Shown here piece after piece: positions 9,554 to 18,500 of a stretch of 64,000 nt of DNA (position 1 is the stretch's first letter; each line of letters opens with the position of its first letter). Under the pieces are notes generated by a model. It saw only the letters and a list, made by a program, of their open reading frames with translations. It was not told the origin of the DNA and searched no databases. The position numbers were made by a program, and so were the translations under genes. Source of the stretch: Aequorivita sinensis (GTDB lineage Bacteria > Bacteroidota > Bacteroidia > Flavobacteriales > Flavobacteriaceae); assembly GCF_006346335.1 (NCBI RefSeq), contig NZ_VDMC01000003.1, positions 124,001 to 188,000 of the forward strand, given 5' to 3'.

Positions 9554-10597
9554 TTACTTTTCAATAATCTCAACTTTAAAAAGCTTATCCCAGTTTTTAC
9601 CGGTAATGTAAAGTATGTTTTCTTCACCTTTATAAGCAATCCCGTTTAGGACATCTAGTTTTGGGTGCTGCGTCACTTTATCTTTAAGGTCGGTAAGGTC
9701 AATTACTCCTTCTACCGCCCCATTTTTAGGGTTGATAATAGCGATTGAACCTTGTTGGTATACATTCGCGTAAATTTTTCCCTCTACCCATTCTAATTCG
9801 TTAACACTGCTGATTTTACTAGTGTTTGTAAAAATCTCGATATAGTCTTTTTCGGCAAGTGTGTTTGGGTTTAAGGTCCATATTTTATCTGTTCCGTCAC
9901 TTTTATAGATGTTTACACCATCCTGGCATAGTCCCCAACCTTCTTTACTTTTGCCATAAACAAAAGTTCCAGTTTGTTCCATAGTTTCCAAATTGTAGAT
10001 GAAACCTGTGTTTTCTCTCCAAGTAAGTTGGTAGATTTTGTTGTTCAATATGGTAAGTCCTTCGCCAAAATATTGATCGGCAAGTTTTACCATTTGTAAA
10101 ACCTCACCCGTTTTGTAATCGGTTTTTCTAAGGGTAGATTCTTTGTACTGCCCTGTGCTTTCGTATAGAATGTCACCATTAAACTCTAAACCTTGAGTAT
10201 ATGCATTTATATCGTGCGGATAGGTTTCAATAACTTTATATGTGTATAGCTTCGGTTTTATTGAAGATAAAATAAGGAGTTTTGTTGATGCTTCATATTC
10301 ATCACCATCGCTGTAAATTTTAGCTAATAACGTTTTTTCTCCCAGTTTTTGTCCAGAAAGAGAAACCGTTTTCCCTGAAACTTCAAGTCTCTCATTGTTT
10401 AAAAAGTAGGCGATAGAATCTGTTTTTAAACTTTTCTTGTTGTTTAATGTCAAAGAAATAACATCTTCGGTGGTATATGTCTTCTTCGGCTCGTTAATTT
10501 CGAGTGAAAAAGCATCTTTTTTGTCTTCAGAATTATTTCCGCAACTACCTAAAAAAAGCAGTAAGAGTGTAGGAATTAAAGCGTTATAGATTTTCAT
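9554..10597 (-). CDS. Glutaminyl-peptide cyclotransferase, lipoprotein
   Basis: 347 residues with lipobox FLGSC (Cys near 19). The C-terminal part (about 110-347) is a five-bladed propeller of the plant/bacterial glutamine cyclotransferase family (PF05096), with ETYPHDINAYTQGLEF, LYESTGQYKESTLR, YFGEGLT, LYQLTWRENTGFIY-type strands and WGLCQDG. These enzymes form N-terminal pyroglutamate from glutamine. The N-terminal 90 residues form an Ig-like sandwich. Membrane-anchored pyroglutamate formation makes sense in Bacteroidota, where many exported proteins begin with Gln after signal cleavage. It is transcribed alone. Confidence 0.88.
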   Translation of the reverse strand: MKIYNALIPTLLLLFLGSCGNNSEDKKDAFSLEINEPKKTYTTEDVISLTLNNKKSLKTDSIAYFLNNERLEVSGKTVSLSGQKLGEKTLLAKIYSDGDEYEASTKLLILSSIKPKLYTYKVIETYPHDINAYTQGLEFNGDILYESTGQYKESTLRKTDYKTGEVLQMVKLADQYFGEGLTILNNKIYQLTWRENTGFIYNLETMEQTGTFVYGKSKEGWGLCQDGVNIYKSDGTDKIWTLNPNTLAEKDYIEIFTNTSKISSVNELEWVEGKIYANVYQQGSIAIINPKNGAVEGVIDLTDLKDKVTQHPKLDVLNGIAYKGEENILYITGKNWDKLFKVEIIEK

Positions 10598-10651
10598 GAT
10601 TCACGATAATTTTTCTGCAAGGTATTTATTAAAATTGAAATGTGAAAATAC

Positions 10652-10681
10652 TTGGAAAAACTTGAAAAAGCTTTATCTTTG
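10652..10681 (+). promoter_or_regulatory. Promoter of the SRP RNA gene
   Basis: TTG at 10652-10654, exactly 19 bases, then TATCTTTG at 10674-10681: a full match to the Bacteroidota sigma-A consensus. The predicted start site falls at the first base pair of the SRP RNA stem. Confidence 0.85.
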
Positions 10682-10685
10682 CAGC

Positions 10686-10779
10686 GGCAAGTCCTACACA
10701 ACCAGCTCCTGTTGAATCCTCCAGGGCGGGAACGCAGCAAAGGTAAATGGTCGTAGCGGTGTGATGTAGGTAGCTTGCC
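10686..10779 (+). ncRNA. ffs: Signal recognition particle RNA, small bacterial type
   Basis: About 94 nt. The closing stem pairs GGCAAG (10686-10691) with CTTGCC (10774-10779), extended by TCCTACAC with a matching GTG.TGTAGG strand. The conserved apical domain is present: CCAGG, a GGAA tetraloop on a GCG/CGC stem, and the asymmetric AGCA loop (CCAGGGCGGGAACGCAGCAA). This is the Ffh-binding helix 8 of 4.5S RNA. Orientation is fixed by the GGAA loop and by the perfect promoter just upstream. A T-run follows the stem and may act as terminator. Confidence 0.95.
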
Positions 10780-10973
10780 ATTTTTTATGCAATAAACTTT
10801 CGTTCTGAAAGTAGCTCAAAACAGTTCTGAAGGGAAACAGAATAGATTCTAAAAAAATATCTCAAACTCATCCTTTTTCTTACAGCACAGCAGTTTTGGT
10901 TCTAGTGTCTTTTTGCAAAAACTATTTGGAAAACTGATTGCATAAACGCACCTTTGCTTTTCAACAAAATTTT

Positions 10974-11780
10974 ATGTCTATAACAGTACTCATCACAGGC
11001 GGTTCTTCAGGAATTGGTAAAGCTATTGGCGAATATTTATCAAAACGTGGTTACCAAGTGTACGGAACAAGTAGAAACCCTAATAGAATTTCAAGTTCGG
11101 TATTTCCGTTATTAAAGATGGACGTAAACGATATTGAATCTATTGAGGCTGTTATTTCTGAAATAATCGACAAATCAAAAAGGATTGACGTTGTTATAAA
11201 TAACGCCGGTGTTGGAATCACTGGGCCTATTGAAGAGACTCCAGAATCTGAAATTAAAAAGGCTTTTCAAACCAATTTTTACGGGCCAATTAATGTGATT
11301 AAGGCTGTGATGCCACATATGCGAGAACAGGGAGGAGGACATATATTAAATATCACCTCTATAGCTGGGTACATGGGGCTTCCATATCGTGGAATATACT
11401 CTGCAACCAAAGCTGCTTTAGAAATTACTATAGAGGCAATGCGAATGGAAACATTGCAATTTGGTGTAAAAATGACCAATATAGCTCCAGGTGATTTCGC
11501 TACTAATATTGCTGCAGGTAGATATCACGCTCCAGTTTTGGATGATTCACCTTATAAAAGGGATTACGGAAGCACCCTAAAGATGATGGATGAACATGTA
11601 GATAATGGCGGTGATCCCTTAGAAATGGCAAAAGTAGTTCATAAAATTATTGAAACCCCAAACCCTAAGATACACTATAAGGTAGGAGCTCCTTTGCAAA
11701 AATTTTCTATTGTTTTAAAACGTGTATTGCCAGATAGAGTTTACGAACGAATGCTTTTGAAGCATTACGGGTTGAAGTGA
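10974..11780 (+). CDS. Short-chain dehydrogenase/reductase (classical SDR)
   Basis: 268 residues from the ATG at 10974; an upstream in-frame TTG at 10938 would add 12 residues that do not fit the family. NAD(P)-binding TGGSSGIG at residues 8-15, then NNAG, then a catalytic Ser in NITSIAG, with Tyr and Lys in YSATK (about 142-146). The long C-terminal tail with KVGAPLQKFSIVLKRVLPDRVYERML resembles SDRs annotated as retinol dehydrogenase/ketoacyl reductase-like, often acting on lipids, but the substrate cannot be read from sequence. Not in an evident operon. Confidence 0.88.
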   Translation: MSITVLITGGSSGIGKAIGEYLSKRGYQVYGTSRNPNRISSSVFPLLKMDVNDIESIEAVISEIIDKSKRIDVVINNAGVGITGPIEETPESEIKKAFQTNFYGPINVIKAVMPHMREQGGGHILNITSIAGYMGLPYRGIYSATKAALEITIEAMRMETLQFGVKMTNIAPGDFATNIAAGRYHAPVLDDSPYKRDYGSTLKMMDEHVDNGGDPLEMAKVVHKIIETPNPKIHYKVGAPLQKFSIVLKRVLPDRVYERMLLKHYGLK

Positions 11781-11804
11781 TATTTTAAGGTTAATACAAA
11801 TAAT

Positions 11805-12371
11805 ATAAAACTAAAATTTTATATCTTTCTTTTAGCTTTAACAATACCTTTAATTGCCTTTTCACAAATCACACGACCATGTACAATCTATTTGAAATCT
11901 GGTGAAGTAATTTCTGAAATGAGAGGGACTTACAATAATAAAAATTTCAAATATTACAAAAAAGTTGGTGACAGCTATAACAAAATAAAGATTGAACTAC
12001 TTGACTCAGTATTATTAACTGAAGAATCTGGAAGTATAACTAAGCTACGTTTCCTTCCGGTTATAGGAGATAAAAAACTTCAGATTGTTGAACAAATCGT
12101 CATTGGTAAATTAGAACTCTACCAACAAATAACAAATAATCAATACAATACGGATTATCAATATTTCATTCGAGATAAAAATCAGGAAAAATTGACTAAA
12201 ATTGAGACAAGCAGGTTTGGAAGTAATAAAGCGAAATCAATATTATTTCCTTTTATTGAGGATTGTCCCGAATTGGTTAATAAAATTGAAAATGATTTCT
12301 TTAAGGTAATCCCAGATATTACGCTAATAATCGGAACCTATAATATTACTTGTGGGCTTAATAAAAACTAA
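11805..12371 (+). CDS. Secreted protein of unknown function; no canonical start codon
   Basis: The open frame runs from the SDR stop (11778-11780) to 12371. From about 11805 it encodes a clean signal peptide (KFYIFLLALTIPLIAFSQ, then ITRPCTIYLKSGE), but there is no ATG or GTG in it. The first TTG (11892) would delete the signal. Start may be the ATA at 11805 or ATT, or an ATG may have been lost by mutation or miscall. The mature part, about 165 residues, is lysine-rich beta/alpha with SGSITKLRFLPVIGD and no known motif. Bounded by the SDR upstream and the aldolase gene downstream. Function unknown. Confidence 0.6.
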   Translation: MKLKFYIFLLALTIPLIAFSQITRPCTIYLKSGEVISEMRGTYNNKNFKYYKKVGDSYNKIKIELLDSVLLTEESGSITKLRFLPVIGDKKLQIVEQIVIGKLELYQQITNNQYNTDYQYFIRDKNQEKLTKIETSRFGSNKAKSILFPFIEDCPELVNKIENDFFKVIPDITLIIGTYNITCGLNKN

Positions 12372-12434
12372 TTAATATCTATCTATCAATCATTTCTTCA
12401 CTATTTTTACAATAATTAATTTGAAACCACTTTT

Positions 12435-13088
12435 ATGAAATTTTTTATTGATACCGCCAACCTCGACCAAATAAAAGAAGCACAAGACCTAGGTGTGCTT
12501 GACGGCGTAACTACTAATCCATCGTTGATGGCTAAAGAGGGCATTACTGGCCGAAATAATATTTTAAAGCATTATGTAGATATCTGCAACATTGTAGATG
12601 GAGATGTATCTGCAGAAGTAATCGCAACAGACTTTGAAGGTATGGTGAAGGAAGGTGAGGAGCTTGCCGAGTTACACCCGCAAATTGTTGTGAAAATTCC
12701 AATGATTAAAGATGGTGTAAAGGCATTAAAATACTTTACCGACCACGGTATTCGCACAAATTGTACCTTGGTATTTTCTGCAGGACAGGCATTATTAGCT
12801 GCAAAAGCTGGAGCGACTTATGTTTCTCCTTTTATAGGAAGACTTGACGATATTTCAACTGATGGATTGGAATTGATAGCAGATATTAGACTAATTTATG
12901 ATAACTATGGCTTCGAAACTGAGATTTTAGCAGCATCTGTTCGCCATACGATGCACGTAATTAACTGTGCTAAAATAGGAGCGGATGTTATGACCGGTCC
13001 TTTGTCTTCAATAGAAGGGTTGCTAAAACACCCACTAACCGATATTGGCTTAGAAAAGTTTCTTGAAGATTATAAAAAAGGAAATTAA
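12435..13088 (+). CDS. fsa: Fructose-6-phosphate aldolase / transaldolase-family protein
   Basis: 217-residue small transaldolase (MipB/TalC type), cytoplasmic TIM barrel. Motifs: FIDTANLDQIKEA at the N-terminus, GVTTNPSLMAKEG, the Schiff-base lysine in VVKIPMI (about residue 87), TLVFSAGQALLAAKAGA, and SPFIGRLDD. The short family includes both true transaldolases (pentose phosphate pathway) and fructose-6-phosphate aldolases. The Phe in TLVFS at the position where transaldolase-like members differ (Tyr/Phe) suggests transaldolase-like activity but does not settle it. Single gene; an inverted repeat follows. Confidence 0.9.
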   Translation: MKFFIDTANLDQIKEAQDLGVLDGVTTNPSLMAKEGITGRNNILKHYVDICNIVDGDVSAEVIATDFEGMVKEGEELAELHPQIVVKIPMIKDGVKALKYFTDHGIRTNCTLVFSAGQALLAAKAGATYVSPFIGRLDDISTDGLELIADIRLIYDNYGFETEILAASVRHTMHVINCAKIGADVMTGPLSSIEGLLKHPLTDIGLEKFLEDYKKGN

Positions 13089-13133
13089 TGAGACTTCAGT
13101 AAATATTGAAGTAGGAGAACTCTAAAATAAAAT

Positions 13134-13181
13134 AATAACGCTTTAATATGTTGCTTCAAAACAACTTATTAAAGCGTTATT
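13134..13181. terminator. Possible bidirectional terminator overlapping a stop codon
   Basis: Arms 13134-13153 (AATAACGCTTTAATATGTTG) and 13162-13181 pair over 18 of 20 positions. The right arm includes the stop codon of the minus-strand gene. There is no strong T-run on either side, so efficiency is uncertain. Confidence 0.5.
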
Positions 13182-14574
13182 CGTTTAGGAAAGCTTGTAA
13201 TTGATCTTCAAAATCTATGTTGAACATATTGGTTTTACCATCCAAAATAATTCCATCTTTATCGATAACAATTACGTAATTGATATATCTTAATATGAAT
13301 TTTTTCTCTGCATCAGTTAGATTTTCTATCTGATATTCAAACTTAGAATCGTATTTAGATTTGTAAACAATGTCTCTCCATCTTTTAAAGTGCGTGTCTG
13401 TATTTACACCTATAAAATCATATTGTGGAAACTTAGCTTTTAACTCGGAAGCGCGTTTATGCAAGTTTCTGTGCTGAATTGCAGGCTGCCCTCTCCAGAA
13501 AAACAACACAGTAGGGGCATTAATAACATTGGTTAATTCATTTAATACATTTTCGGTATTAACCAATAGAACATTAGGGATTTTCTTCCCTTTGATGAGT
13601 TGAATTGAAGCATTATAAACTTGTTCAACTTCATTCAAATATTTTTTATCCGTATTCATCTTTTTGTATGCTTCAAAAAGTCGAGTTTCTTCTTCTTCAT
13701 TTTGTGCATTAAAGAGATACATGATCGTATTGTAGCGTAAAAGTCTATTTCTAATAGAATCTGAAGCGACTACACTGTCTATAATATGGATTTTTTTGTA
13801 GTTGTAATCGAATGAATTTCGATCTATTACATCATTTTCATTGTACTTTGTGCAAACCATGTTTTCAAAATATCGATTTAGAAAACGATAATATGGATAA
13901 TAAAACTTCAATTCATCCTTATTGAAATCTATGTTTTTTCTGTAATTAAAGAAATCATCAGAAAACTTAGCAGGAGTATTTCTATTCGCAGCTCCGTATA
14001 ATTCTTTTTTTGAATAATAATCATATTCAATGTTTGAAAGCGCAATGTCTTTAAAACTTTCAGAAACTTTATTATTTGCTATAAATTCTTCATAGCTCTG
14101 AAGTTTGCTAGCTTTTAAAGAATCTATTTTGCCTTGAAATTCCTCCGAAGAAAGGGAATACCATTTTGGAAGATTTTGATTTTCCTTCTCATTTTTTAGA
14201 TAAAGCTCAATCAGTAAGTTATTTTGGTCCCCGCCTTTTCCTGAAAAAGCTAATGATTCGTCAAAATCTATAGTGTTGATGTGTATTAATAAACTATCGC
14301 CAGGTTCAATGTAAAATACCTGACCTTCACTATGACTGAAAAGATGTAATCCAGCTTTAATTTTGTCGGTAGAATATTCAAAGAAGTTATTTTCGTCTAG
14401 AGGAATCGTATCTAAAACGATGTTTCCTTTAGAAAATATGACGTAATCTAGCGTAGGATTTATAATCTGCCCACGTATATAGGTAGATTGCACAGTATTT
14501 TCTTCCTTATTTTTACAGGAGAACAGTGCAAGAACAGAAAGTAAAAGGAGTAGTTTTCTAAACAAATGAGACAA
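13177..14574 (-). CDS. Thioredoxin-fold lipoprotein without CXXC (TlpA-like)
   Basis: About 465 residues. Lipoprotein signal LLLLLSVLALFSC. The N-terminal third is a beta domain (RGQIINPTLDYVIF.KGNIVLDTIPLD) like the DUF4369-type head found on Bacteroidota TlpA proteins. A helical middle follows, then a C-terminal thioredoxin fold (about 325-465) with APTVLFFW and YVIVIDKDG. The redox motif that should follow FFW reads RGQPAIQ, with no cysteines, so it cannot act as a disulfide reductase in the usual way. The longest frame begins at GTG 14592, but a perfect -7 box (14590-14597, minus) lies over that codon, so I place the start at TTG 14574 (or 14565). Confidence 0.75.
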   Translation of the reverse strand: MSHLFRKLLLLLSVLALFSCKNKEENTVQSTYIRGQIINPTLDYVIFSKGNIVLDTIPLDENNFFEYSTDKIKAGLHLFSHSEGQVFYIEPGDSLLIHINTIDFDESLAFSGKGGDQNNLLIELYLKNEKENQNLPKWYSLSSEEFQGKIDSLKASKLQSYEEFIANNKVSESFKDIALSNIEYDYYSKKELYGAANRNTPAKFSDDFFNYRKNIDFNKDELKFYYPYYRFLNRYFENMVCTKYNENDVIDRNSFDYNYKKIHIIDSVVASDSIRNRLLRYNTIMYLFNAQNEEEETRLFEAYKKMNTDKKYLNEVEQVYNASIQLIKGKKIPNVLLVNTENVLNELTNVINAPTVLFFWRGQPAIQHRNLHKRASELKAKFPQYDFIGVNTDTHFKRWRDIVYKSKYDSKFEYQIENLTDAEKKFILRYINYVIVIDKDGIILDGKTNMFNIDFEDQLQAFLNE

Positions 14575-14589
14575 AATTAGATTAACACA

Positions 14590-14597
14590 CAAAGATA
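14590..14597 (-). promoter_or_regulatory. -7 promoter element of the thioredoxin-fold lipoprotein gene
   Basis: On the minus strand this reads TATCTTTG, a perfect TAnnTTTG. The expected start site is about 14583, which excludes the GTG at 14592 as translation start. Confidence 0.6.
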
Positions 14598-14681
14598 GCA
14601 GAGCCTTCTGATGGTTAATGTTAAATGAAGGTTAAAAGGGTTTTTAAAGCTTTAATATTTTTCAGGGTGTTGCTTAATTAG

Positions 14682-16334
<1,653 letters not shown>

Positions 16335-16352
16335 TTAAATACTCTTAACAAC

Positions 16353-16391
16353 AAAAAAGCGGTCTAACTATAAAAGTTAGACCGCTTTTTT
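16353..16391. terminator. Bidirectional intrinsic terminator after the ABC-F gene
   Basis: Perfect 17-bp arms 16353-16369 and 16375-16391 (core AGCGGTCTAACT / AGTTAGACCGCT) with a 5-nt loop, flanked by A-run and T-run. It separates convergent transcription units. Confidence 0.9.
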
Positions 16392-16429
16392 TGTTTTCTT
16401 AAATTGTAAGCTATTTTTAAATAATCCTG

Positions 16430-16660
16430 TTACTCTTCAATATCTTTTAGAAACTCATCAATTATAGGTTGTGCTTTCTGCTCTTCATCTTTTCGGATAA
16501 AAACCATGGTTTGATTTGCAATACCCATAGTAAGTCCAGCTCTTAAGCTACTGTCATGATCGTTTCTTTCTATAGGACTAATTCCTATTTCATTTAATCG
16601 TGCAACTAATCCTTTTGCAATAAGTGTTGGACCGGTATAAATTCTTGTTGTGTTCGCCAT
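16430..16660 (-). CDS. DUF2007 family protein, second of a tandem pair
   Basis: 76 residues from ATG 16660 (an in-frame upstream start would lie inside the preceding gene). Small alpha/beta protein of the DUF2007 putative signal-transducing family, which resembles a PII-like/ferredoxin fold: TRIYTGPTLIAKGLVARLNEIGISPIERND..., then TMVFIRKDEEQKAQPIIDEFL. Closely related to the gene just upstream (ATG one base after that gene's stop), so the two are translationally coupled and probably arose by duplication. Molecular role unknown. Confidence 0.8.
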   Translation of the reverse strand: MANTTRIYTGPTLIAKGLVARLNEIGISPIERNDHDSSLRAGLTMGIANQTMVFIRKDEEQKAQPIIDEFLKDIEE

Positions 16661-16661
16661 G

Positions 16662-16904
16662 TTATTCTTTTGTTTCTTCAATAAAAGCATCTGCAATAGG
16701 TTGCGCTACCGAAAGTTCATCCTTACGAACAAAGATGCGTACTTGGTCGTCAAACTTACTCCCAGAACCAAACATAACCCCGCTTTGTTCGTCATCTCGA
16801 AGGATAGGAGTGATTCCTACATTCTCTAATCTTTCTACTAAAGCTTGGGCCATAATATCTGAACCAGTGTATATGCGAATTGTTTCTTCTGAATTATCTG
16901 ACAT
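16662..16904 (-). CDS. DUF2007 family protein, first of a tandem pair
   Basis: 80 residues from ATG 16904. Same architecture as its downstream partner: TIRIYTGSDIMAQALVERLENVGITPILRDDEQSG, then QVRIFVRKDELSVAQPIADAF. Shared positions include IYTG, the LxxxGIxPIxRxD turn and the F(I/V)RKDE..AQPI strand-helix. No signal or membrane segment. The pair could form a heterodimer, but that is inference. Function unknown. Confidence 0.82.
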   Translation of the reverse strand: MSDNSEETIRIYTGSDIMAQALVERLENVGITPILRDDEQSGVMFGSGSKFDDQVRIFVRKDELSVAQPIADAFIEETKE

Positions 16905-17030
16905 AGTTGTATATGTTTATGGATTAGATTATCAAATTACTAACTTATTTTCAAATTCAAGTATAAACTATGTGTGAAAAATTTCACAAAAATATGGATG
17001 CCCGTTTTAGTAAGAAGAATTTAGTGGATT

Positions 17031-17750
17031 TTAAGCGTTGTAATATTTGCTGTTCCAAATAGCGCCGTTAAAATTTTTCCCTTTAGAAAAACCGTAGAAA
17101 ATTACAATTCCTCCAAGTGCTGTAAATATGTAAAAAGCCAAAAATATATAAAGCCCAATACTAGGGTTTGAGGTTAACATATTTATAGGTGCTAAAATTG
17201 TGAGTAGAATGCTAATAACAACTACCGTAAACACAATGTTTTCAAAGCTTTTATAAGGCCACATCAGAAGTTTTCTGAAGGGGTGTAAATCGTTTCCCCA
17301 CTTGTGTATTAAATAAAAATAGTCATTCCCCATAGGAGCAAAAAGTAGTGGGTCGTCAGCATTTTCTAGCTTTAAAAGCTTAGCAGGAGCAACAATTTTA
17401 AAGTTCTTAAGTTTAGTGTTATGTTCCTTTTCTAGATTTCTTATTTCTGAAATAGCCTCTTTTGGAAAGTCTCCTTTAAAATAATGTGAATCTAAAAAAC
17501 GCAATCTGTAGTTTATACAAAGCTTTTTTATGTCTTCTATATGATAAATTCGTTTGCCATCTAGAGAATCGAATGAAAATGAATTTTCCTGTTCCTTAGA
17601 TTTTTCTTGTAGCCGTGAAACAATTTGAGATCGTTCTATTTCGTTGTTAGAAAAAATACGATAAACTTCATCCATTATAGAATTTTCGTCAATACGTTTT
17701 GAACGATAATTGCGAAGTTTTTGTTCGATATTTGTTTTTGAAAACATCAT
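17031..17750 (-). CDS. Membrane protein of unknown function
   Basis: 239 residues. The first 165 are soluble, charged and mostly helical (possible coiled coil at 38-55), including KRIYHIEDIKKLC and FKIVAPAKLLKLENADDPLLFAPMGN. Two strongly hydrophobic segments follow (about 168-190 and 197-220) and a short tail. This suggests a cytoplasmic domain anchored by a C-terminal hairpin. No family recognised. Start is ATG 17750 or the adjacent ATG 17747. Alone in its unit. Confidence 0.75.
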   Translation of the reverse strand: MMFSKTNIEQKLRNYRSKRIDENSIMDEVYRIFSNNEIERSQIVSRLQEKSKEQENSFSFDSLDGKRIYHIEDIKKLCINYRLRFLDSHYFKGDFPKEAISEIRNLEKEHNTKLKNFKIVAPAKLLKLENADDPLLFAPMGNDYFYLIHKWGNDLHPFRKLLMWPYKSFENIVFTVVVISILLTILAPINMLTSNPSIGLYIFLAFYIFTALGGIVIFYGFSKGKNFNGAIWNSKYYNA

Positions 17751-17903
17751 TGTGAAGCTTAAGGATGAATAAATTTAAGCACAAGATTTCATCAAAACAA
17801 ATAATTTAAATACTTTATGAATTTATTAAACAGTATAGCTGTAAATTGATTTTCACAAACTTGCTGTTGTATTTGCTATATTTACACCTATAAAAATTAT
17901 GCT

Positions 17904-18482
17904 ATGCCATTCAAAAATGCCTTATTACTTCTATTGGTAATCAATTTAACTACTTCCGCTGTTGCGCAAAAATACCTTTCTGCTGAAAAAGTAGAAGTTT
18001 CTAAAAAATGGAATGATATAACATTTACCTCAACAAAATCCTTTATTGATAATATTTCAGAAGCAAAATCGCTTACATTTTTTTCTGAAATATTGAATGA
18101 TGAAGTGCTGCAGGCAAAACTTGAAAAAGAGGAAATGGTAACCATTTTTGCTGTTGTAGATGATGCTTTTATGAAAATTGAAGAACAGAGTAGAGATTCA
18201 ATTATCAGTAATAAATCAATAACACAATCTCTAGTGAGGTATCTTACAGTGCCAGGTAGGTTGGATAGTCACAGTTTAAAAATGGCTGTTTTAAAAAATG
18301 GCGGAACAGCACACCTTTCTACTCTAAATGGCCAAAACCTAGCTATTAGAGAAAAAGATGGCAACCTACAACTTATAGATTCTGAAAACAGAACTGCTAC
18401 AATTATAGCATCAGACTTCTATCACAAAAACGGATTTTTCCATATTGTGGATGGATTAGTTTTCCCGACAGAAGAAGAGTAA
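17904..18482 (+). CDS. Secreted fasciclin-domain protein
   Basis: 192 residues with a cleavable signal ending near SAVAQ (residue 22). The rest is one FAS1 domain: DNISEAKSLTFFSEILNDEVLQAKLEKEEMVTIFAVVDDAFMKI (H1-like block), a central YLTVPGRLDS, and the C-terminal FYHKNGFFHIVDGLVFP (H2-like block). FAS1 domains mediate adhesion outside the cell. It is convergent with pheT. Confidence 0.88.
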   Translation: MPFKNALLLLLVINLTTSAVAQKYLSAEKVEVSKKWNDITFTSTKSFIDNISEAKSLTFFSEILNDEVLQAKLEKEEMVTIFAVVDDAFMKIEEQSRDSIISNKSITQSLVRYLTVPGRLDSHSLKMAVLKNGGTAHLSTLNGQNLAIREKDGNLQLIDSENRTATIIASDFYHKNGFFHIVDGLVFPTEEE

Positions 18483-18500
18483 GTTTTAAGTAAAACTCAG

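Noticed and set aside
18482-18500. Hairpin AGTTTTA-AG-TAAAACT between the fasciclin and pheT genes
   Set aside because: The loop would be only two bases and the stem is AT-only; not a credible terminator.
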